A stretch of DNA of 25,684 bases. It comes from M55B167 sp046482825. Its GTDB lineage: Bacteria > Verrucomicrobiota > Kiritimatiellia > RFP12 > UBA1067. The stretch is taken from positions 1-25,684 of the forward strand of contig JAWOEI010000094.1 of assembly GCA_046482825.1 (NCBI GenBank). Reading direction: 5' to 3'. This document shows, piece after piece, positions 15,801-23,400 of the stretch. A model generated the notes under the pieces. That model was not told the origin of the DNA, did not search any database, and saw only the letters and a list, made by a program, of their open reading frames with translations. Positions within the stretch are counted from its first letter, which is position 1. Every line of letters begins with the position of its first letter. The translations under genes and the position numbers were made by a program.

Positions 15801-16889
15801 ATGCCTGAATCCCTGAGAAAACTTTATCATTTGCCAGCGGGTCAAACTCCCCTGCTGTTTCTTGCCCCCATGGCCGGATTCACCAGCGCACCCACACGGA
15901 AAATTGCCCGTGAACACGGGGCAGATATGACGTTTACCGAAATGACCAGCGACATGGGACTTATCCATGAACAACCTAAAAGCTGGTATCTGCTGGAACG
16001 TTTTGAAGGAGAAGAACCGGTTGTTGCACATCTCTACGGATCAGCCCCCGAAAGTCTCGCCGAAGCCGCCCATAAAATTGAGGAACACGGAGGATTTGCG
16101 GGAATTGATCTGAATGCAGGCTGTCCTGTCCGTAAAATAACACGCAACGGAGCAGGATCAGAGCTGATAAAGAACCCCGGACAAATTTTCAATATACTGT
16201 CGGCAATGCGCAAAACAACAAGCCTGCCACTTTCAATTAAAACCCGGCTGGGACCTCATCCTCATAATATTGCTGTCTTCGATATTCTCAAAGCAGCCGA
16301 AGACGCCGGAGCAGATGCAATAACAGTTCATGCGCGCTTTACTTCCCAGGGACATAAAGGGGATGCTGATCTGGCTCTGCTCGCAGAGGTCAAATCCAAG
16401 GCTCTGATTCCGGTCACAGGAAACGGCGGAATACGCTCCGCCCGGGATGCGTGGCGCATGTTTCAGGAAACCGGGGTCAACGCAATCATGCCAGCACGAT
16501 GCGCCATAGGAAATCCATGGCTGTTCAGCGATATACGCAAAGGGCTTGCAGCAGCGGTGCCTCCGCCGGTTTACGAACCAACACGCGGCAGACCCAGACG
16601 CAATCTCGATATGGTCAGAGCACTTCTACTGCGTCATCTCTACGACGAAAAAGTGCTTCTGGAAAGAACCCGGAATATATACAAATGCCCGGATAACGCA
16701 CTCTCAATTGAAAGCACATTGGCAACAAGCTTCCGTTGCCATCTTTTCCGCTACCTTCATGGAATGAAAGGGTCTTCCTTTCTGAGAAGTCACATGAGCC
16801 GAATCAGGACATTTGATCAGATAATCGAAGCAGTGGATGCCTGTATTGAGCGTGAGCGTATATTCCGGGCCGACAGACCGAAAAAATAG
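15801..16889 (+). CDS. dus: tRNA-dihydrouridine synthase (DusB-like)
   Basis: A 362-residue FMN enzyme that reduces uridine to dihydrouridine in tRNA. The N-terminal TIM barrel opens with LFLAPMAGFTSAPTR, then TEMTS and VVAHLYGS. LNAGCPVRKI follows, where Cys108 is the catalytic acid. SIKTRLG, ITVHARFTSQGHKG and PVTGNGGI complete the barrel and supply the FMN contacts. The C-terminal helical domain (about 250 onward) recognises tRNA. The ITRNGAGSELIKNP stretch fits the DusB branch best, but I would not force a letter. It is 103 bp downstream of btuD and has its own promoter candidate. Confidence 0.92.
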   Translation: MPESLRKLYHLPAGQTPLLFLAPMAGFTSAPTRKIAREHGADMTFTEMTSDMGLIHEQPKSWYLLERFEGEEPVVAHLYGSAPESLAEAAHKIEEHGGFAGIDLNAGCPVRKITRNGAGSELIKNPGQIFNILSAMRKTTSLPLSIKTRLGPHPHNIAVFDILKAAEDAGADAITVHARFTSQGHKGDADLALLAEVKSKALIPVTGNGGIRSARDAWRMFQETGVNAIMPARCAIGNPWLFSDIRKGLAAAVPPPVYEPTRGRPRRNLDMVRALLLRHLYDEKVLLERTRNIYKCPDNALSIESTLATSFRCHLFRYLHGMKGSSFLRSHMSRIRTFDQIIEAVDACIERERIFRADRPKK

Positions 16890-16946
16890 TATTTGCCTTC
16901 ATTATCTGAATACATGCGGACGCTTCCGCTGATTTTGCACCCGTGC

Positions 16947-16975
16947 TTGACGCAAACAGAGAAATACGATAGTTT
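16947..16975 (+). promoter_or_regulatory. Predicted sigma-70 promoter of nagB
   Basis: TTGACG (16947-16952) and TAGTTT (16970-16975) are separated by 17 bp. The -35 is nearly perfect and the -10 is weak. An AGAGG Shine-Dalgarno (16984-16988) precedes the ATG at 16995. Confidence 0.5.
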
Positions 16976-16994
16976 ATGTGGCAGAGAGGTATGA

Positions 16995-17735
16995 ATGGAT
17001 GTAAAAATATTTACCACAGAAAGCGAAGCAGCCGCAGCTGCAGGTGAATTCATCAACAGTTACGTGAGTAGTAAACCCGAAGCGGTTCTGGGACTTGCAA
17101 CAGGAAGCACCCCGCTGTCCCTATACAACGAAATGATAAAAGGCTGTAAGGCCGGTGTTGATTACAGTAAAGTCACCACTTTCAATCTTGATGAATATCT
17201 AGGACTTCCCGGTGATCATAAACAATCCTACCGTAATTTCATGAACCGCAATCTTTTTACAAAAATTAACATAAATCCGGAAAACACACATGTGCCGGAC
17301 GGTATGGCTGATGACCCTGTCAGAGAGTGTGCCCGGTACGAAGCTATGATTCAGGCTTCCGGAGGGATTGACATCCAGATTCTGGGGATAGGCAGTAACG
17401 GACATATAGGGTTCAACGAACCCCCCTCAGCTTTTGATTCCCGTACACGGGTTATAAATCTGACAGAACAGACAATAAAAGACAACTCAAGATTTTTTGA
17501 CTCCATTGATCTGGTTCCGCGACAGGCTATTTCAATGGGCGTGGGAACTATACTTGACGCAGGAAGCATAATTTTGCTAAATTATGGCCGTAGCAAGGCT
17601 CAGGCCCTGAAAAGGGCAGTTGAAAAGGCTCCGGATATTATGAATCCCGCCTCCGCCCTGCAGTTGCATACTAAGGTGGCTTTTTATATGGATGAGGCAT
17701 CAGCTTCATCCCTCACCAAACAACACAAAACATAA
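16995..17735 (+). CDS. nagB: Glucosamine-6-phosphate deaminase
   Basis: A 246-residue enzyme. It converts glucosamine-6-phosphate to fructose-6-phosphate and ammonia, linking amino-sugar breakdown to glycolysis. Motifs: LATGSTP (phosphate loop, 34-40), FNLDEY with Asp66 (proton transfer), and GIGSNGHIGFNEP with His137 and Glu142. The position that is Asp141 in E. coli is Asn135 here; B. subtilis-type short enzymes also carry Asn. The length matches that short group, which lacks the E. coli allosteric tail. A strong terminator follows. No nagA or other amino-sugar gene is adjacent, so it is a single-gene unit. Confidence 0.95.
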   Translation: MDVKIFTTESEAAAAAGEFINSYVSSKPEAVLGLATGSTPLSLYNEMIKGCKAGVDYSKVTTFNLDEYLGLPGDHKQSYRNFMNRNLFTKININPENTHVPDGMADDPVRECARYEAMIQASGGIDIQILGIGSNGHIGFNEPPSAFDSRTRVINLTEQTIKDNSRFFDSIDLVPRQAISMGVGTILDAGSIILLNYGRSKAQALKRAVEKAPDIMNPASALQLHTKVAFYMDEASASSLTKQHKT

Positions 17736-17756
17736 TAAATATATAAACCTTCATGC

Positions 17757-17796
17757 AAGCCCTTCTGATGAAAATCAGGAGGGCTTTTTTATTTTT
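17757..17796 (+). terminator. Intrinsic terminator after nagB
   Basis: AGCCCTTCTGAT (17758-17769) pairs with ATCAGGAGGGCT (17774-17785) across a GAAA loop, with one G-U pair. A T-rich run (17785-17796) follows. It isolates nagB from rpoN. Confidence 0.93.
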
Positions 17797-17803
17797 ATGC
17801 CTC

Positions 17804-17832
17804 TTGACTCAAACCCTCAAATTAATTAACAT
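17804..17832 (+). promoter_or_regulatory. Predicted sigma-70 promoter of rpoN
   Basis: TTGACT (17804-17809) and TAACAT (17827-17832) are 17 bp apart, directly after the nagB terminator. This would give rpoN basal expression independent of sigma-54. Confidence 0.45.
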
Positions 17833-17850
17833 GATTACCAGAGTCTGGAT

Positions 17851-17865
17851 TGGTACGCTATTTGC
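17851..17865 (+). promoter_or_regulatory. Predicted sigma-54 promoter upstream of rpoN
   Basis: TGGTACG-CTAT-TTGC with the invariant GG (17852-17853) and GC (17864-17865) exactly 10 bp apart fits the -24/-12 consensus TGGCACG-N4-TTGC with one mismatch. Transcription would begin near 17877, 26 nt before the rpoN ATG. No enhancer-binding site is obvious, and no activator gene lies in the window. Confidence 0.7.
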
Positions 17866-17902
17866 TTGAAACGGCGGAATTTGCGTAAAGTAAGGTATAA
17901 AA

Positions 17903-19351
17903 ATGGCAGGACAAACCATCAGTTTAAGTCAGCAGCAGCGGCAGATAATGACGCTCGCTCCCCAACTGCGGCAATCTCTGGATATGTTGCAGATGCCCGT
18001 ACTCGAACTACGCGCATCCATATTCAAAGAAATGGAGCAGAATCCTGCTATAGACGGCATCAAGGATCCCAATGAGGAGTTGCTATCCGAATCGCAGCCG
18101 GAAACCCCCGAAAAAACTGCGGCTGACGAAGCTCTCAATGCCGATCCGGATGTGGATGCAATTTTACGACAGGATGATCAATGGCGTGATTATTTCATGA
18201 AAGGCATGGAAAACACGCCGAATAACGATGAAGCCGATGAAAAGCGGCAATATATTCTGGATTCAATCAGAAAAAACCCATCTCTGCAGGAGCACCTTCT
18301 GGAACAGCTTACTTTGGTCGATCTTTACGGCAGCGAAAAAGAGATGGCTGTTATGCTGATCGGCAACATAGGCAAGGACGGATATTTCACCGGAAGTCTC
18401 CCCGATCTGGCTATGATATCAGGCATGAGTGAGGATGAGATCATCAGAATACTTGGAATAATACAAAGTTTTGATCCGCCCGGTGTAGGGGCGACATCCC
18501 CCCGTGAATGTCTGCTGGCCCAATTGGCGTTGATCAAAGATTCCCCCTGGGTAAATGAGGCCCGGATTCTCATAGACAAATACCTTCCTAAACTGGCGGC
18601 GCATGATGAAAAATTTCTTTGTAATGCACTTAATCTGAAAGCCGATGAACTGCAGAACGTCATCAGGCTCATCCGCTCACTCAATCCACGACCGGGACTA
18701 CACTTTGAGCAGGATAAAATAGAATATGTTGAACCCGAAATATTTGTTGTACTGGAGGAAGGCAGATATACCGCCAAGGTAAACAGCCGCCAGCTTCCAT
18801 TCATACGTATCAGCAAATCCTACCGTAGAATGCTGCAAGATCCCAAGGTGAACAATGAAACAAAATCCTATATCAGGGAACGCATCCGGGCCGGCGCATT
18901 TCTGATTCGCAGCATACACCAGCGTCAGGAGACAATACGCAGAATTGCACAGTCAGTTGTTGATTCCCAGACTGAATTTTTCAAGCAGGGAATAAAAGGT
19001 TTAAAACCCATGACCATGGCTAAAGTTGCAGCAGAAGTAGGCGTGCATGAAACAACAGTCAGCCGGACGGTTGCAAACAAATATATGAAAACCCCTGTCG
19101 GTGTGTTCGAATTAAAATACTTTTTCACTCCGGGAATAAAAACTCAAAACGGTTCAACCATGTCCAACAAATCAGTACAGGATCTGATTTACAGACTGGT
19201 CAGTCAGGAAAATCCGGCGGAACCTCTCTCTGATCAGGCTATAGAAGAAGCCCTGAAAAAGCAGGGGATCAATGTGGCAAGACGGACAATCTCGAAATAC
19301 CGCGGCATACTGAAAATCCCCGCTTCACACCGCAGGCGTATAAGATCGTAA
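17903..19351 (+). CDS. rpoN: RNA polymerase sigma-54 factor
   Basis: A 482-residue alternative sigma factor. Region I (about 1-50) is Gln/Leu-rich (SLSQQQRQIMTLAPQLRQSLDMLQMP) and contacts activators. An acidic linker follows (about 55-105). The core-binding domain spans roughly 110-300. The helix-turn-helix region contains GVHETTVSRTVANKYMKTPVGVFELKYFF. The RpoN box ARRTISKYR (459-467), which reads the -24 element, is intact. The length is normal. In contrast to many proteobacteria, no hpf, ptsN or lptB lies beside it. A sigma-54-type promoter directly upstream implies autoregulation. Confidence 0.96.
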   Translation: MAGQTISLSQQQRQIMTLAPQLRQSLDMLQMPVLELRASIFKEMEQNPAIDGIKDPNEELLSESQPETPEKTAADEALNADPDVDAILRQDDQWRDYFMKGMENTPNNDEADEKRQYILDSIRKNPSLQEHLLEQLTLVDLYGSEKEMAVMLIGNIGKDGYFTGSLPDLAMISGMSEDEIIRILGIIQSFDPPGVGATSPRECLLAQLALIKDSPWVNEARILIDKYLPKLAAHDEKFLCNALNLKADELQNVIRLIRSLNPRPGLHFEQDKIEYVEPEIFVVLEEGRYTAKVNSRQLPFIRISKSYRRMLQDPKVNNETKSYIRERIRAGAFLIRSIHQRQETIRRIAQSVVDSQTEFFKQGIKGLKPMTMAKVAAEVGVHETTVSRTVANKYMKTPVGVFELKYFFTPGIKTQNGSTMSNKSVQDLIYRLVSQENPAEPLSDQAIEEALKKQGINVARRTISKYRGILKIPASHRRRIRS

Positions 19352-19395
19352 AGACGTAAAGAAAAAAACATACTTTCTGAAACAGAGGTCCAGTT

Positions 19396-20256
19396 CTGAC
19401 GGCAGGAAAGAATATACTTATAACCGGTGCCACAGGGCTTATAGGCAATGCGCTGTGTGAAAAGCTTCGCAGAAAACAATACTGCGTCCGGACTCTCTCC
19501 CGGAAAAACGGTGATTTTAAGTGGAATGTAAATGAAGGATACATTGACAGGCATGCCCTTGACAGGATTGACTGCATCATACATCTTGCCGGTGAAACCA
19601 TTGCTCAACGCTGGACGGAAACCGCAAAACAGAAAATAATGCAAAGCCGTATCAGAAGCACCGGAATCCTCACGCGGGAAATTCTCAGACAGGACAGACA
19701 CTTACTCTTAATCTGCGCTTCAGGCATCAACTATTACGGATTTGACAGACCTGAACTGTTAACTGAAAAATCCTCTTCCGGAGAAGGTTTTCTGGCTGAA
19801 GTCTGCCGTCAGTGGGAAAATACTGCGGTAACAGAAGGTATTACCGTAAAAACCATACGTACAGGTGTCGTATTGACTCCTGAAGGCGGAATGCTGAAAA
19901 AAATCCTGCCTCCTTTTAAATTAGGATTGGGCGGACACATAGGCTCAGGACAACAGATGATGAGCTGGATATCACTTGAGGATATCTGCCGTGTTTATAT
20001 CCATGCCATTGAAAATGATTCTTTAACAGGTGCGGTTAATGCCGTTGCACCGGAACCGGTAAGCAACAGGGAGTTCACGAAACTTCTGAGCAAAGCTCTG
20101 CATCGACCTGCGGTTCTGCCCCTTCCCTCTCTGCTGATAAAAACTCTTTTCGGCAGGATGGGCACAGAAACCGTGCTCTCAAACCTGCGTGTAAAACCGG
20201 AAAAACTGCTCTCTTGCGATTTCAGTTGGACACACCCCGACATTGATTTTCTATAA
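19396..20256 (+). CDS. SDR39U1/YfcH-like NAD(P)-dependent epimerase, non-standard start
   Basis: The product belongs to the TIGR01777 group (E. coli YfcH), about 286 residues from the CTG at 19396. The first standard start codon in frame is the ATG at 19639, which would remove the nucleotide-binding motif. Upstream of it the frame stays open and encodes ILITGATGLIG followed by HLAGETIAQRW, so the real N-terminus lies near 19396. The frame closes upstream at a TGA (19378-19380), and no ATG, GTG or TTG lies between. CTG at 19396 has an AGAGG Shine-Dalgarno at 7 bp. Later motifs are ASGINYYG (the active-site Tyr region), SWISLEDICR and a C-terminal DUF1731-like end (RVKPEKLLSCDFSWTHPD). The substrate is unknown. 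Confidence 0.85.
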   Translation: MTAGKNILITGATGLIGNALCEKLRRKQYCVRTLSRKNGDFKWNVNEGYIDRHALDRIDCIIHLAGETIAQRWTETAKQKIMQSRIRSTGILTREILRQDRHLLLICASGINYYGFDRPELLTEKSSSGEGFLAEVCRQWENTAVTEGITVKTIRTGVVLTPEGGMLKKILPPFKLGLGGHIGSGQQMMSWISLEDICRVYIHAIENDSLTGAVNAVAPEPVSNREFTKLLSKALHRPAVLPLPSLLIKTLFGRMGTETVLSNLRVKPEKLLSCDFSWTHPDIDFL

Positions 20257-20357
20257 AAAAGGCACAGGACTCAGCATCTTTGTTGACGGGAAAAAAGCCA
20301 CACATGCGCCATCGGATCCGCTATGCGTAAGTCTTACGGACAAACGCTGAACCCCCT

Positions 20358-20406
20358 CAGGCGACTTTCGCTGAACAGAATGTGAAAACCAGCATCCTGT
20401 CGCCTG
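20358..20406. repeat. 8-bp inverted repeat in the convergent gap
   Basis: CAGGCGAC (20358-20365) and GTCGCCTG (20399-20406) are perfect inverted copies 33 bp apart. They lie between the epimerase gene and the giant repeat-protein gene. No T-run follows, so any role in termination is doubtful. Confidence 0.45.
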
Positions 20407-20410
20407 GCGC

Positions 20411-20436
20411 AGGTCTGCTACGCAAAGCGCAGACCG
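20411..20436. repeat. GC-rich hairpin between convergent genes
   Basis: GGTCTG (20412-20417) pairs with CAGACC (20430-20435). An inner CGC-AAA-GCG can continue the stem after a three-base bulge. It sits 34 bp from the stop of the repeat-protein gene and may serve as a rho-independent-like stop or mRNA end protector. No T-tract is present. Confidence 0.4.
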
Positions 20437-20469
20437 GGCAAAGACTACAGGATACCGGTGTTTCCAGGA

Positions 20470-23400
20470 TTACAGGATCTGTATCACTGTACCGCGGGCA
20501 AAGACCAGCCTAACCGTACCCGGAACCTGATAGGAGACGTGCCAGCCCTGCGGCAGGTTGTCTTCGACAAAGGCACCGGTCATACTCCCCGTACAGGTCA
20601 TTATGGTGTAGATGGTCTGGCGGTCAAGCTCCTGCGTATCGACAATCTCCAGGGTGAAATCGGAGAGATCGATATCTCCGGTCACTGCCACAAGGTCACA
20701 CGCGCCGGCGTTCGTAACGTCCGCCAGATATTCGCCGCGCATGGCGGCGCTGGAAAGCGTGATGTTGTCGGTTCCAACCGTGCCCGTGCCAGCAGGTGAT
20801 AGAACAGTCTCGACCGTACCGTTCGCCAGTGTGCCCGTACCGCTGACCGCGTTGGTCACGGTAGCGCCGTTGAGGTCGAGCGTGCCGCCTTCCAGAACAA
20901 CATCCGAAGCCGCCGGCAGAGCCTGAGCCGCGCCCAGCTTGAGTGTGCCGCCCTCAACAGCCGTCACACCGCTGTAGGTGTTGGCGCCGGAAATCGTCAG
21001 CGTGCCGTCACCGATCTTTTTAAGTCCGCCGCTGGCATTGGACTGCAGCGTAACAGTATCGACTGTGGAAGTCACGACATCCACACCGCCGCCCAGGAAT
21101 GTGACAGTCGGAAGTGTTGTGTAATCCACGCCGGGACAGGTGACTGTGACACCGGTCACACGGTAGGTGCCGCGTCCAAGGCCGTCATCCTCCATGTTCG
21201 CCACAGCGCACGCGCCATAGCCGTCACCTTCAATCTGCACATAAGGTTCGCCGACATAAGAGTGGCCGGGAGAGTCAACCGTTATGGAATACACGCCCTG
21301 ACCAGTCGGTGCATCAATCGCCTTGGGCAGATTCCAGTCATTCCCGTTGGTGTCGAAAACAGCTCCTCCGTCAAAATCTCCGAAGGGCCCGAATGAGTGA
21401 ACTTGTGCGCTGGAGTCATCAGCGATGACGGGGTAAGTCGTCCCGCTATCTATGCAACGCAGAACACCGCCTCCGAAGTTCACCAGCAGGGTTCCGGCAC
21501 TGATATAGAAACGAGCTGTGGTGAAGCTTCCGGAACAGAGGTTGACGACACCGGTGGCAGATGTCGATCCGGAATTACCGATCTGCACCTTCCCTTTCTC
21601 CTGAGCGTACACACCGCCCAGCATGTTCATCTCACCGCGTCCATTAGAAAAACCAAGATAAAGGTCATCACTCCCAGTAGTACCCGAATGATCAATCATT
21701 CCGCCTGGCATCACAGTGATGGTTCCGTACTTATAGCCTCCAATATGCATATAATGGGTAAAATTCACCTCACCGCCGGAAAAGCGCGTGGTCCCGATGC
21801 CTGCCCAACCCGCATAGAGCCGCGGAGCGATCAATGTGCCGCTGTTAACGCCGAGGTGACCGTAACCGCTACCGTAGTGGCCGATGCTGAGGTTCTCGCC
21901 ATGCGTCAGATTATTACGGATAAAGGTGCCGCCTTCGAGATAGAAAGCGCCGTTGTTACGGATACTGAACTTATCATCCGTAGTGTTCATATAGGCGCCA
22001 GCTGGCAGTCGCAAAATTCCCTCATTGATAATAAAGGCTCCTGCGAGATTATTGGTGCCTGTGTAGATAAGTTGCCCCCCCTTTTCTGTTAGACTGGTAG
22101 TGTCGCTGTAGGTGTTGTCGCCGGCGAGTATCCAGGTGCCCGAGTTCTGCTTTCGCACTACCGTATTGCCGCTGACGCTGTCCGTAATCGGTCCGGCAAG
22201 CGTTGCCGGACTGTAGGAACCGCCCTGAATATACAGGAGTTTTGAACCGGCCGCGAAAGATATGTTGCTGACGACCAGCGGACCGGTGCCCTCGTGCTGG
22301 ATTGTGCCCCAGCCCGTTTCAGAGCTGCCGCTCAGCTCAAATTCGCGGTCTGTGGTTTCCCCGGGGCCATTATACAGAATTCTTCCGGGTATGCTGCCGC
22401 TGCCGAGCTGAATGGCGGCATCCTCCGCGTTCACGGGCTGTCCCATAGATGAGGGTTCACCGACATTCCCTATTTTATTAACAATCAGCCAACCGCCAAT
22501 AACACGGGTTTTGCCGCTGTAGGTGTTGTTGGTTCCTGTAATATAGAAGTAGGGTTTGGAGGAGGCGCTGTTGGTCACCAGCAAGGAGCCTGTTCCTGAA
22601 ATCAAGCCCTCAAAACCCGAACGCTGCTCGCCGCTGAAGGTCAGATTCAACGTGCCGTTCAGTGTAACCGGCCCGCCCCAACGGTTCTCGTCATAATCGA
22701 TGCTGGATGTCGCATGGTAATAAGTTCCATCCTCACAGATAAGGCTCCACAGCGGATTGTTCTCCAGTTGATAGAAATCAAGCTTCGTACCGGAGCGCAG
22801 GTGTACAGTGTTGGCCGCGCTACCACCGAGCTGAGTGGATTGTTGCATACGCAGCGTCCCTTCCTGCACATCGATGGAGGCGTCATCTCCGCCAGGCGTA
22901 ACCGTTTCTGTTCCGCTCAGGCTCACGATGGACGGTCCTGTTTTGGTGACGCTGTGATTGTTCATGTCGAATGCACCGTCCCGCAAATCCCAGCGTGAGA
23001 GCCCCCCGAAGGTGGCGTCGCCGGCCAGCGATACATTACCGAGCGCATATATCTGCTGCAGTCCGGAACTGTTGAGAATCACGCCATTGCCATCCGCGCC
23101 CGCGCCCTGTACCGTCACAGGCTCGGACCGGCTGTGAAGCGTGTCCTGTGTTGCTGCGCCGCCCACATCCAGGGTCGCGCCGTCAGCAATCACTGTGCCG
23201 CCGTCGGCAGTGCCGAGTGCGCTTTCGAATGCACCTATGCGCAGGATGCCTTCATTGACATTGACCGCACCGGAAAAACCGGAGCAGACTGCAACCAGAT
23301 CAAGTATGTTGGTGCCTGTTTTGACCAGTGTTCCCGCGCCGCTGACGGCGCCGGAAAGCAGCTGCGTGACAGTGTGCCCCGCAAAAGTCATTGTGCCTTC

